Origin: Alphaproteobacteria bacterium MarineAlpha9_Bin7
GTDB taxonomy: Bacteria > Pseudomonadota > Alphaproteobacteria > UBA7887
NCBI GenBank assembly: GCA_002938115.1
Contig: PTKD01000082.1
Location: forward strand, 1-8,323
Length of the DNA stretch: 8,323 nucleotides
Reading direction: 5' to 3'
Part shown: piece after piece, positions 1 through 6,693 of the stretch
How the letters are laid out: every line of letters begins with the position of its first letter
Numbering within the stretch: the first letter of the stretch is position 1
Made by a program: the position numbers and the translations under genes
Notes under the pieces: generated by a model
The model's database searches: none
What the model saw: the letters and a program-made list of their open reading frames with translations, nothing else
Told to the model about the DNA's origin: nothing

Positions 1-2
1 GC

Positions 3-1445
3 GTCTCGGAATCCGTGTCTCCGGTGTTAGAAATGACAGAGATTCAAACTCGACTGCTCAACCAACGTGGACCAGCAGTCTTATTTGAGAACGTTGCCGA
101 CACAGTACGTAAATTTGACATGCCCGTTTTGGTCAATCTTTTTGGCACCACCCAACGCGTTGCATGGGGCATGGGCAAGGAACCTTGTGAATTAAGGGCC
201 TTGGGGAAGACGCTCGCTGCCCTTCGACAACCCGAGCCACCCGGTGGTTGGCGCGAAGCCGTAGAAATGCTGCCCCTACTTAAGACGGCATTGTCTATGA
301 AACCAAAGACAGTCTCAGCTGGACCCGTTCAAGAACTTTTCCTTAAGGGAAAAGATGTTGATCTCGCAACGATGCCCATACAAACCTGTTGGCCCAATGA
401 ACCGGCTCCACTAATAACCTGGCCTCTAGTGGTCACAAAAGGCCCTGGAAAAGAGGACGACGAGAACTTTAACCTCGGCGTATATAGAATGCAGGTCATA
501 GGACGCAACCAAACATTAATGCGTTGGCTTGCTCACCGCGGTGGCGCCCAACATCACAAAAGTTGGTCGAGGAAACGGCCTGATCCTCTACCAGTCGCAG
601 CAGTAATCGGAGCCGATCCGGCTACTGTCCTTTCGGCCGTCGCACCAATTCCGGAATCTTTATCGGAATATCAATTCGCTGGTTTACTTCGCGGCAAGAA
701 AACAGAGCTAGTACGTTGCAAGACAGTCCCCCTCAAGGTTCCAGCTGAAGCTGAAATAGTACTCGAAGGACATGTATCGTTAGAAGACTATCGGGACGAA
801 GGGCCTTACGGCGATCACACTGGCTACTACAACTCTGCCGAAAAATTTCCCGTGTTCACCATCAGCGCCATAACACGACGACGTAATCCGATTTACCTAT
901 CCACCTTTACAGGTCGCCCACCTGATGAGCCAAGTGTCCTTGGCGAAGCTCTAAATGAACTATTCATTCCACTACTGACACTACAATTTCCAGAAATTGT
1001 TGATTTTTGGTTGCCGCCTGAGGGATGTAGTTACCGCATCGCTATAGTCTCCATGAAAAAAACATACGCTGGGCACGCCAAGAGAGTCATGATGGGCGTA
1101 TGGTCGCATCTGCGTCAGTTCCTCTACACAAAAATGATCATAGTGGTTGACGAGGACATCGACGCGCGCAATTGGCAAGACGTAATGTGGGCGGTGGCAA
1201 CACGGATGGATCCCGTGCGCGATATCACTTTACTCGAAAATACTCCTATTGATTACCTTGATTTTGCGAGTCCGGAATCAGGACTTGGCGGGAAAATGGG
1301 ACTAGATGCTACAAACAAAATTCCACCCGAAACACGAAGAAAATGGGGAATTAAAATATCCATGACCGAAGACGTAATTGCTCAGGTCACCGAAAAATGG
1401 GCCTCCTATGGGTTACCGGGAAGTGGGAAGTCTATCTGGAAATAA
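3..1445 (+). CDS. ubiD: UbiD, 3-octaprenyl-4-hydroxybenzoate carboxy-lyase (5' end outside window)
   Basis: Prenylated-FMN-dependent decarboxylase that removes the carboxyl group of 3-polyprenyl-4-hydroxybenzoate in ubiquinone biosynthesis. The protein can be laid against remembered E. coli UbiD along nearly its whole length. Counting residue 1 at the GTG at position 15, conserved blocks include TCWPNEPAPLITW (124-136), NLGVYR (153-158), RWLAHRGG (170-177), LSEYQFAGLLRG (216-227), EGPYGDHTGYY (262-272), TGRPPDEP (299-306), YAGHAKRVMMGVWS (351-364) and NTPIDYLDFASP (409-420). By this alignment N153 and E218 match the metal ligands and D267 the catalytic acid of E. coli UbiD. The GTG is probably not the start: the frame stays open to position 3, and residue 1 aligns near E. 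coli residue 29, so about 28 N-terminal residues lie upstream. UbiX, which makes the cofactor, is not in the window. Family assignment is very secure. Confidence 0.96.
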   Translation, partial: VSESVSPVLEMTEIQTRLLNQRGPAVLFENVADTVRKFDMPVLVNLFGTTQRVAWGMGKEPCELRALGKTLAALRQPEPPGGWREAVEMLPLLKTALSMKPKTVSAGPVQELFLKGKDVDLATMPIQTCWPNEPAPLITWPLVVTKGPGKEDDENFNLGVYRMQVIGRNQTLMRWLAHRGGAQHHKSWSRKRPDPLPVAAVIGADPATVLSAVAPIPESLSEYQFAGLLRGKKTELVRCKTVPLKVPAEAEIVLEGHVSLEDYRDEGPYGDHTGYYNSAEKFPVFTISAITRRRNPIYLSTFTGRPPDEPSVLGEALNELFIPLLTLQFPEIVDFWLPPEGCSYRIAIVSMKKTYAGHAKRVMMGVWSHLRQFLYTKMIIVVDEDIDARNWQDVMWAVATRMDPVRDITLLENTPIDYLDFASPESGLGGKMGLDATNKIPPETRRKWGIKISMTEDVIAQVTEKWASYGLPGSGKSIWK

Positions 1446-1539
1446 AGCAAATCTCATAGGTTCTCTGTAAACATAGGATAGACAAATTTTCTCCTCATTC
1501 TGTTGTGCTGCGAAGAAATAACGTAAACGGACAAACACG

Positions 1540-2211
1540 ATGCTAAAAGCGTGCACCTTGATCCACCGTAAATCAGGAATGTCAGTAGAAGAATTCCAAA
1601 CATATTGGCGCAACATTCACGCCGACATAGTAGTACAATTGCCGAATGTGCGTCGGTATGTGCAATCCCATCCTTTGATTCAAGAATACAAGAAACGCAA
1701 TCTGATATACGACGGGCTTGCAGAAATATGGGTCGACAATACCGATGTCCTTCGCACTATGGCGGCCACAGATGCGTATAAGGACGTTGTTGATGATGAG
1801 GCTAATTTCATCGACCAGAAAAGAACCGAACTAATTTTAACAGAAGAGCACGTAATAAAGGATGGTTTGACGCCTGAGGATGGTGTGAAAAGAATTGGAC
1901 TTCTTGTCCGTAAGCCAGGTATGGACGTAGAGTCATTTCAGCGGTACTGGCGCGGCGTTCACGGAAAACTAGCCTCGAAAATTCCTAGTATTCGTCGGTA
2001 TGTGCAAAGCCACACGAAATTGTCAGGTTACAGGCGTGAGCCACAACCAAACTGGGATGGTATCGCCGCCACTTGGTTTGACTCTGTTGACGAAATGCGC
2101 GCCGGTCGTGCCACAGAAGCTTACAAAAACACACGTGCGGACGAAGGAAATTTCTTTGACGCGGGTGAGTCAAAATTTCTCATGACCAAAGAACATACGA
2201 TCATCTCATGA
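1540..2211 (+). CDS. Tandem EthD-domain protein
   Basis: A 223-residue protein built from two homologous EthD-type domains, residues about 1-107 and 117-223. EthD domains belong to the dimeric alpha+beta barrel (ABM-like) superfamily. Their biochemical role is unknown; the name comes from a gene needed for ethyl tert-butyl ether degradation. Both halves show the family pattern FxxYWRxxH (F19-H27 and F133-H141), followed by RRYVQSH (38-44 and 152-158), a DG-A-W strand (58-64 and 173-179), and an ending of E-x-F/N-F then T-x-EH-I. Most members have one domain and pair as dimers, so this protein may form the barrel pair within one chain (inference). No signal peptide or membrane segment is visible. 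The ribosome site before ATG 1540 is weak, but no better start is seen. It lies 94 bases after ubiD on the same strand, with no clear terminator between. Its substrate is unknown. Confidence 0.85.
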   Translation: MLKACTLIHRKSGMSVEEFQTYWRNIHADIVVQLPNVRRYVQSHPLIQEYKKRNLIYDGLAEIWVDNTDVLRTMAATDAYKDVVDDEANFIDQKRTELILTEEHVIKDGLTPEDGVKRIGLLVRKPGMDVESFQRYWRGVHGKLASKIPSIRRYVQSHTKLSGYRREPQPNWDGIAATWFDSVDEMRAGRATEAYKNTRADEGNFFDAGESKFLMTKEHTIIS

Positions 2212-2322
2212 ACTATTGCTCGTCGTTATCCATGATAAACAAGGTCGTGTCTCACCGCCGAACAACCCCTCGCCTGCTTTCAGGTTAAAGGATGAATATT
2301 CAACAAGTTCTAGTGCTCCATT

Positions 2323-2348
2323 TGCCAGATTTGAAACCAAAACTGGCA
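2323..2348. terminator. Hairpin between convergent genes, possible weak terminator
   Basis: An inverted repeat lies between the stops of the EthD gene (+) and the aldolase-like gene (-). The stem is TGCCAG/CTGGCA (6 pairs), then an A-A mismatch, then TTT/AAA, with the 6-base loop GAAACC. No T-tract follows on either strand, so it is not a classical intrinsic terminator. Its position between converging genes is the main support. The remaining part of the 2212-2378 gap shows nothing else I can name. Confidence 0.3.
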
Positions 2349-2378
2349 CCCTGAGAGACGGTGTATCTGCCGCATGAA

Positions 2379-3071
2379 TCAGTCAACATTGCGAACCTTG
2401 TCCGAGTTTAACAATTCCATAATGCCGTCGCTCACAGTAAGGCCGCCCTTAACTTTTGCTTCCATTGCCGATTCAATTTGACGCACCTCTTTCAGTTCAT
2501 CGATTACCCGATTCAAATTTTGCTGGGGGACGATAACAATGCCGTCACGGTCCCCCACAACAATATCGCCCGATGACACGGAAATTCCACCGAGCGTAAT
2601 TGGTAGCCCGACGGTGCCGGGTCCGTTACGGGCAGGGGAGTTTGGACTGATTCCTCTGCAATACATGGGAATACCGACGCCCAACAATCCCGGGAGGTCT
2701 CGCAACACGCCGTCAGTAACGATGGCAAGAACACCTTTGTTTTTTGCCATATGCGCCATATTGTCTCCGATTACAGCTGCTCCCGTGTATCCTCCCGTTG
2801 CAACAACCAACACGTCACCAGGCTCCGCCAGAGCGAGGGCTCCGTGAGCTGCCAAGTTGTCTGAGGGACCTGTCTGGCAGGTGACAGCAACACCAAAAAA
2901 TGCGCTACTTATATCATCCACCAGCGGCTTAATTCGGTAATCCAAGGCACCATTCCCATCCTGACTATCAACGACAAACCCGGTGGATGCTTTGTTGAAA
3001 GATTGCACCTGCGCATCAGTTGGCCGCCGAAATTTGCGCCGGACAGTCAGTACTGGCGAGTCTTTAATCAT
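2379..3071 (-). CDS. RraA-like / HMG-CHA aldolase family protein
   Basis: A 230-residue member of the RraA/class II pyruvate aldolase fold, which includes 4-hydroxy-4-methyl-2-oxoglutarate/4-carboxy-4-hydroxy-2-oxoadipate aldolase and the RNase E inhibitor RraA. Older databases call the family 'dimethylmenaquinone methyltransferase', which is misleading. Visible landmarks are QTGPSDNLAAHGAL (66-79), GDVLVV (85-90), GGYTGAAVIGDNMA (93-106), TDGVLRDLPGL (119-129) and GDIVVGDRDGIVIVP (168-182). D103, R124 and D125 fit the D-X20-R-D motif of the metal-dependent aldolases exactly: R124 would bind substrate and D125 would hold the divalent metal. This favours an enzyme cleaving a 4-hydroxy-2-oxo acid over an RNase E regulator, but the actual substrate cannot be read. 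An in-frame TAA lies upstream at 3105-3107 (minus strand), and ATG 3071 is the only ATG after it; a GGGG 10 bases before is a poor ribosome site. It is transcribed alone, divergently from pmbA. Confidence 0.88.
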   Translation of the reverse strand: MIKDSPVLTVRRKFRRPTDAQVQSFNKASTGFVVDSQDGNGALDYRIKPLVDDISSAFFGVAVTCQTGPSDNLAAHGALALAEPGDVLVVATGGYTGAAVIGDNMAHMAKNKGVLAIVTDGVLRDLPGLLGVGIPMYCRGISPNSPARNGPGTVGLPITLGGISVSSGDIVVGDRDGIVIVPQQNLNRVIDELKEVRQIESAMEAKVKGGLTVSDGIMELLNSDKVRNVD

Positions 3072-3106
3072 TTCACAATTACCCCATTCTATGAGCAGGC
3101 TGTCTT

Positions 3107-3133
3107 ATTCTAGCATGGAACTGATCTCATCAA
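3107..3133 (-). promoter_or_regulatory. Candidate promoter of the aldolase-like gene
   Basis: Reading the minus strand, TTGATG (complement of 3128-3133) is followed after 15 bases by TAGAAT (complement of 3107-3112). TAGAAT matches the -10 consensus at 5 of 6 bases and is preceded by TGC, an extended -10 motif that can offset the short spacer. Transcription would start about 30 bases before ATG 3071. Found by eye only. Confidence 0.35.
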
Positions 3134-3155
3134 CCTTCAGTTGCACAATGACAGG

Positions 3156-3184
3156 TCGAAATTTATTTCAAGCCAGGATATAGC
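3156..3184 (+). promoter_or_regulatory. Candidate pmbA promoter
   Basis: TCGAAA (3156-3161) and TATAGC (3179-3184), each 4 of 6 to the sigma-70 boxes, are separated by 17 bases. They would give a leader of about 50 bases before the ATG at 3240. The site lies inside the longer open frame that begins at 3141, which also argues that the true start is downstream. Weak evidence. Confidence 0.25.
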
Positions 3185-3227
3185 TTTAATTGTACAGGAC
3201 CAAAATGGCCCTGGCATCCATAGCAAT

Positions 3228-3231
3228 GGAG
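3228..3231 (+). promoter_or_regulatory. Ribosome binding site deciding the pmbA start
   Basis: GGAG sits 8 bases before ATG 3240, an ideal distance. The in-frame ATG at 3141 would add 33 residues with no family counterpart, and I see no comparable ribosome site before it. The start at 3240 gives 447 residues, close to the 450 of E. coli PmbA. Confidence 0.7.
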
Positions 3232-3239
3232 CGAGATCA

Positions 3240-4583
3240 ATGTCAGAACAAAAGCCCGATCCCGATTTTTTATCCGATTTCGTTTCCAAGGCCTGTGGCG
3301 CCGGCGCCGATGCAGCTGACGCGATTATGGTTAGTTCCATATCATCGAGCGCGAGTTGGCGACTAGGTCGCAACGAGGGCGTTGAAAGGGCCGAATCCAG
3401 CGACCTTGGCCTACGAATTTTTGTCGGCCAAGGCCAAGCCATAGTTTCCAGTACCGATTTGCAAACTTCTGCACTTAGTGAATTGATCGAACGGGCGGTA
3501 ACTATGGCCCGAAACGCACCCGAAGACCCCTGCTGCGGTTTACCAGACAGCGACCAACTCGCTCAAAAGGTCGTGGACTTAGATTTGGCAGATACTGACA
3601 TGCCGTCGTCTGCCACTCTCCTTGAGTTAGCGGCTTTTGCGGAAGACGCGGCTCGTTCAGTCGAAGGTATTACCAACACGGAAGGCGCCGAATCCAGCGC
3701 CAGTAAAAGTGCTATAACATTAGCTAACAGTGCCGGCTTCGCAGGCGGCTACCTGGCGACCAGCTTTGGTATCTCGGCTTCGGTGATTGCCGGCTCGGAA
3801 ATGCAAATGGAGCGCGACTACGAATATTGTTCTACCCGTCATTTTAGTGACTTAGACCCGGCTTCAGATGTCGGAACACGTGCCGGAGTGAGGGCAGTCA
3901 GTCGACTCAATCCGCGGAAAGCTAAAAGCCAACAAGTGCCGGTGGTTTTCGACCCTCGACTTTCGGGAGGCTTTCCAAGACTTTTGGCCGGACTGATATC
4001 GGGAGCAGCCATCGCGCGTGGCACAAGCATTCTTAAGGATAAAATGAATGAACAAATATTTTCCGCTGGGGTTGATATCATCGACGATCCACTGAGGAAA
4101 CGAGGTCTCTCGTCGCGACCGTTCGATGGTGAAGGTGTGCTCGGAGAATCAAGGGCAATTGTAAAAAATGGCGTACTGAGCACTTGGCTTCTAGATACGC
4201 GTTCGGCACGACAACTAAAGTTGCGCAGCACGGGCCACGCCTCACGTGGCACATCAACGCCTCCAAACCCAGGGCCAACAAATCTTTACGTGTCGGCAGG
4301 AACAACCTCACGAGATAACCTGATTGCCAATGTTGATAACGGATTTTATGTGACGGAAATGATGGGCATGAGTTTTAATAATATTACTGGCGACTACAGT
4401 AGAGGCGCATCGGGTTTTTGGATTGACAACGGGGAGCTCGTTTATCCGGTAAATGAAATGACCGTGGCCGGTAACATAAAGGATATGTTTCTACAACTGA
4501 CGCCAGCTGACGATCTAAGTTTCAGATACGGCATCGATGCACCGACCCTGCGCATCGACGGAATGACTGTGGCGGGCGTTTGA
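3240..4583 (+). CDS. pmbA: PmbA (TldE), TldD/PmbA family metalloprotease subunit
   Basis: PmbA/TldE pairs with TldD to form a cytosolic zinc-dependent protease that matures microcin B17, degrades CcdA and trims peptides. Landmarks in the 447-residue protein are an N-terminal domain with RNEGVERAESSDLGLRIFVG (44-63), VVFDPRLSGGF (236-246), GLISGAAIARGTSIL (251-265), IIDDPLRKRGLSSRPFDGEG (280-299), LDTRSARQLKLRSTGHASRG (318-337), NLYVSAG (348-354), NGFYVTEMMGMSFNNITGDYSRGASGFWI split over 367-395, and YPVNEMTVAGNIKDM (402-416). TldD carries HExxxH where this protein has GLISGAA, so on its own it should lack the catalytic zinc site, as normal for PmbA. No tldD gene is present here, so the partner must be encoded elsewhere. 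It is preceded by the divergent aldolase-like gene and converges with the lipid kinase gene 15 bases beyond its stop. Confidence 0.94.
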   Translation: MSEQKPDPDFLSDFVSKACGAGADAADAIMVSSISSSASWRLGRNEGVERAESSDLGLRIFVGQGQAIVSSTDLQTSALSELIERAVTMARNAPEDPCCGLPDSDQLAQKVVDLDLADTDMPSSATLLELAAFAEDAARSVEGITNTEGAESSASKSAITLANSAGFAGGYLATSFGISASVIAGSEMQMERDYEYCSTRHFSDLDPASDVGTRAGVRAVSRLNPRKAKSQQVPVVFDPRLSGGFPRLLAGLISGAAIARGTSILKDKMNEQIFSAGVDIIDDPLRKRGLSSRPFDGEGVLGESRAIVKNGVLSTWLLDTRSARQLKLRSTGHASRGTSTPPNPGPTNLYVSAGTTSRDNLIANVDNGFYVTEMMGMSFNNITGDYSRGASGFWIDNGELVYPVNEMTVAGNIKDMFLQLTPADDLSFRYGIDAPTLRIDGMTVAGV

Positions 4584-4598
4584 CAAATTTTGGAGTTT

Positions 4599-5516
4599 TT
4601 ACGATTGTCCCGGAGCTAAGATTTTCGCACTAACGGAGGCGACAGATACACTGACAGGAAGATGTGCGACAACGTCTCCATCGGCTTGCACCGGCTCAGT
4701 TGACGGTCCCAACAACCGAACCTCGGCCACGCTCCTAACTACGGCTCCCGGGAACCGGCGAAACCACCCTGAGACAAATCCAAAAGCGTAAATTGGGAGC
4801 TGAAGACGCCCCACCCGAGCAAAAATGCCGATTTCCAACGAAGACGTTTCGATATTTGCGTCAGGCGCCCATACCATACGTCCTGCGTAATGCCTTCCAT
4901 TCGCAAATAACACTGACCGGGACACAAACTCTTCACCGTCGATGATTACCTGAAAAGAAGGCCATCTGCCCAGCAAGTATTCCTCAATCCCGGCTACAAT
5001 ATATGCCAACTTCCCATTTAGACGTTTGAGCCGTGGCGAAACTCTCGACACTGACCGCGCATCAAAACCCACGCCCGCTGTAATTAAAAAAAACCGCCAG
5101 TTGCTCCCAGTAGAGATTTTCCCAAGGACTATATTTCGGAGATAACCGTTTGAAATGACTTGCGCAATCAACTGAGGACTGCGCGGCAGGTTAATTTCAC
5201 TCGCCAGCAAGTTGACTGTTCCGATTGGGATCAAACCAACTGGCAAGTCAAGCCGGTCAATGTGGGCAAGACCGTTAATGACCTCGTTAACAGTCCCATC
5301 CCCTCCTGCGACTATCAAAACATCTGGCTCGTTGCAATGGTCACCGCGCAAACTGGCGGATAGTGCCTCAGCATGGCCTATGTGCTCGGTCTCAACGATG
5401 GCAATTTGCCAATCCAGAGCACGAAGTTCATCCACAACTGCGTTCAGTAGGAATTTACCCCCACTCCCCGCTACCGGATTAAAAACTACGAGCGCCGTTT
5501 TATTGTGCGTTGCCAT
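4599..5516 (-). CDS. Diacylglycerol kinase family lipid kinase (YegS/DagK-like)
   Basis: A 305-residue protein of the bacterial DgkB/YegS/sphingosine-kinase fold, which transfers phosphate from ATP (or CTP) to a lipid hydroxyl at the inner membrane face. The N-terminal half starts with the nucleotide-binding strand ALVVFNPVAGSGG (8-20) and the signature VAGGDGTVNEVINGL (69-83), followed by GLIPIGTVNLLASEINLP (94-111), the position where many relatives read GTxN. The C-terminal beta-sandwich half has ITAGVGFDARSV (145-156), LFANGRHYAGRM (203-214), A-PDANIETSSLEI (217-229) and QADGD (277-281), a late conserved acidic motif. Full length for the family, with no membrane segment. The start is firm: an in-frame TGA lies two codons before ATG 5516. 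The substrate is unknown; undecaprenol, diacylglycerol and other lipids cannot be told apart. It is transcribed alone between two genes of opposite orientation. Confidence 0.92.
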   Translation of the reverse strand: MATHNKTALVVFNPVAGSGGKFLLNAVVDELRALDWQIAIVETEHIGHAEALSASLRGDHCNEPDVLIVAGGDGTVNEVINGLAHIDRLDLPVGLIPIGTVNLLASEINLPRSPQLIAQVISNGYLRNIVLGKISTGSNWRFFLITAGVGFDARSVSRVSPRLKRLNGKLAYIVAGIEEYLLGRWPSFQVIIDGEEFVSRSVLFANGRHYAGRMVWAPDANIETSSLEIGIFARVGRLQLPIYAFGFVSGWFRRFPGAVVRSVAEVRLLGPSTEPVQADGDVVAHLPVSVSVASVSAKILAPGQS

Positions 5517-5583
5517 GGATCATGCAATCCAGTCTCCGTTTGCAATCACAGCGCCCCGATGTGGCGAAATATTTGTTTCATCA

Positions 5584-5612
5584 AGAATTCGGCGATAAAA
5601 CGTGCGGGTCAA
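5584..5612 (-). promoter_or_regulatory. Candidate promoter of the lipid kinase gene
   Basis: On the minus strand TTGACC (complement of 5607-5612), 5 of 6 to the -35 consensus, is followed after exactly 17 bases by AATTCT (complement of 5584-5589), a poor 3 of 6 to the -10 consensus. Transcription would begin about 60 bases before ATG 5516. Rated by eye. Confidence 0.28.
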
Positions 5613-5797
5613 AGACAATTTATGGTACGATTTACCGCCTAGCGAAGTGGCGACGGGCAAAAACCACCAGGATACTCACAACTCTCACCAAAGCGAATAG
5701 CACACAACGTGGTCACGAATGCCTGCTACCATACGCACCATGAAACTTCGGTACAACACGCACCCCCTTTTACTAATTCTCAAGGCGAGTTCGCTCC

Positions 5798-5835
5798 AAG
5801 GTCGATAATGTTGCCCGCGTACAGCGCCTGACCTT
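5798..5835 (+). repeat. Inverted repeat in the phosphatase gene leader
   Basis: AAGGTC (5798-5803) and GACCTT (5830-5835) are perfect complements separated by 26 bases, ending 17 bases before ATG 5853 and just upstream of the weak ribosome site AGAG (5841-5844). It could be a long-loop stem in the mRNA or a protein site with half-sites too far apart for a single dimer. A 6-base match with this spacing can occur by chance. Confidence 0.25.
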
Positions 5836-5852
5836 CGTCAAGAGATACCGCC

Positions 5853-6668
5853 ATGGCTAATTTGAAGTATAAACTTGGATCCGACCACGCTCTGGCACTG
5901 AACGCAGCACGCGCAGGGGGCATAGTTGCCAAATCCTTTTTTCGAGGCCATTTCGAAGTTCATGAGAAGAAACCGGGGGACCCAGTATCGGATGCTGACA
6001 TCGCGGTTAACAAAGAAATAGTTTCGATTATTCAAACCTCACGCCCCCACGATACATTTATTTCGGAAGAAATGCCGCTTCCGCACAAACGATCTGAGGC
6101 GAAAAGGGTTTGGATAATTGACCCGATCGATGGCACTAAGGCGTTCATTGAAGGTATAGCTGAGTTTGCAATCTCCATTGCGCTGGTCTGTAACCAAAAA
6201 TCTATCGTGGCAGCTGTATACAATCCAATCACCGACCAGCTTTTCGACGCATTTAAGGGGGGAGGAACCAGGCTCAATGGCAAAGAAGTAACGACCAGCA
6301 ACGTATCAGCGTTGCCTGATTTAGTGCTCGGGACCAGTAAAAACGAGCTTCGCCAACAGCTCTGGAGCCACCTATTCCCGGAAGCAACACTGAGGCAAGT
6401 AGATGCAATCGCTTATAAGTTAGCTTTGGTAGCGGCGGGCAAACTGGATGGGGTGATTGCATTTAGACCAAAGAGCGATTGGGATATAGCGGCCGGAGAT
6501 TTACTAGTTCAAGAGGGTGGAGGTATCATGACGGATATCGTTGGCACGCCTCATAAATACAACCAAAACAATATCTTGCATGAAAACCTAATAGCGAGCG
6601 GGGCAGCGATTCATCCGGTGCTGCTGGGACGTGTAAAAACCGGCGCACCGAAGTCAAACAAAGTGTAA
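5853..6668 (+). CDS. Inositol monophosphatase family phosphatase (CysQ/HisN-like)
   Basis: A 271-residue member of the lithium-sensitive, magnesium-dependent phosphatase family that includes inositol monophosphatase, CysQ (3'(2'),5'-bisphosphate nucleotidase) and HisN-type histidinol-phosphatase. The metal-site motifs are all present: DPVSDADIAVNKEI (43-56), SEE (71-73), WIIDPIDGTKAFIEG (87-101) and SDWDIAAGDLLVQEGGG (208-224). E72, D90, D93 and D211 match the metal ligands of the family, so the enzyme should be active. DPIDGTKAF with EFAISIAL after it lies between the CysQ and general IMPase patterns, so the substrate is not assigned. The start is well set: an in-frame TGA is at 5829-5831 and ATG 5853 is the first start after it, with AGAG 8 bases before. 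It is followed by thrC after 25 bases and probably heads a three-gene operon. A histidinol-phosphatase role would fit an amino acid operon but is not shown. Confidence 0.92.
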   Translation: MANLKYKLGSDHALALNAARAGGIVAKSFFRGHFEVHEKKPGDPVSDADIAVNKEIVSIIQTSRPHDTFISEEMPLPHKRSEAKRVWIIDPIDGTKAFIEGIAEFAISIALVCNQKSIVAAVYNPITDQLFDAFKGGGTRLNGKEVTTSNVSALPDLVLGTSKNELRQQLWSHLFPEATLRQVDAIAYKLALVAAGKLDGVIAFRPKSDWDIAAGDLLVQEGGGIMTDIVGTPHKYNQNNILHENLIASGAAIHPVLLGRVKTGAPKSNKV

Positions 6669-6685
6669 TACCGTCTTGACCAGTC

Positions 6686-6689
6686 GAGG
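6686..6689 (+). promoter_or_regulatory. Ribosome site for the ATG start of thrC
   Basis: GAGG lies only 4 bases before ATG 6694, closer than ideal. A competing signal is AGG at 6735-6737, 7 bases before GTG 6745, where the conserved protein begins. The sequence alone does not settle which is used. Confidence 0.4.
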
Positions 6690-6693
6690 CTCT

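Larger units (their letters stand above)
5517..5852. other. Divergent intergenic region, 336 bases
   Basis: The longest stretch without a gene. It lies between the starts of the lipid kinase gene (-) and the phosphatase gene (+), so it should hold promoters for both. I find one candidate for the minus strand and one leader inverted repeat, listed separately. For the plus strand, GATAAT at 5804-5809 resembles a -10 box, but no acceptable -35 box lies at the right distance. No tRNA, riboswitch or repeat is recognisable. A plus-strand open frame running from 5510 to 5743 has no known motif and no ribosome site, and I do not call it a gene. Confidence 0.6.

Noticed and set aside
1446..1539. Terminator or promoter between ubiD and the EthD gene
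   Set aside because: No stable hairpin with a T-tract is seen, and TAGGAT at 1474-1479 has no matching -35 box, so neither was annotated.
2539..2847. Plus-strand open frame of 102 codons opposite the aldolase-like gene
   Set aside because: Proline- and threonine-rich shadow of a conserved gene; no motif of its own.
2379..3071. Assignment of the RraA-like gene as a menaquinone methyltransferase acting with UbiD
   Set aside because: That family name is a known historical error; the protein has no SAM-binding motif and carries aldolase residues instead.
3141..3239. N-terminal extension of PmbA from the upstream ATG
   Set aside because: These 33 residues have no family counterpart and would overlap the candidate promoter. 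GGAG with ideal spacing supports the start at 3240.
3839..4252. Long minus-strand open frame (137 codons) opposite pmbA
   Set aside because: It lies wholly within the well-conserved pmbA gene, and its translation is rich in Arg, Ser and Pro without any recognisable motif, typical of a shadow frame.
5212..5598. Plus-strand open frame of 128 codons opposite the lipid kinase gene
   Set aside because: It is mostly antisense to the kinase, which has clear GGDGT and other family motifs. The predicted protein is low-complexity Ser/Pro/Thr-rich with no ribosome site.
5510..5743. Plus-strand open frame of 77 codons in the divergent intergenic region
   Set aside because: It begins inside the start region of the lipid kinase gene, has no ribosome site, no known motif and an irregular composition. 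It is most likely a chance frame.
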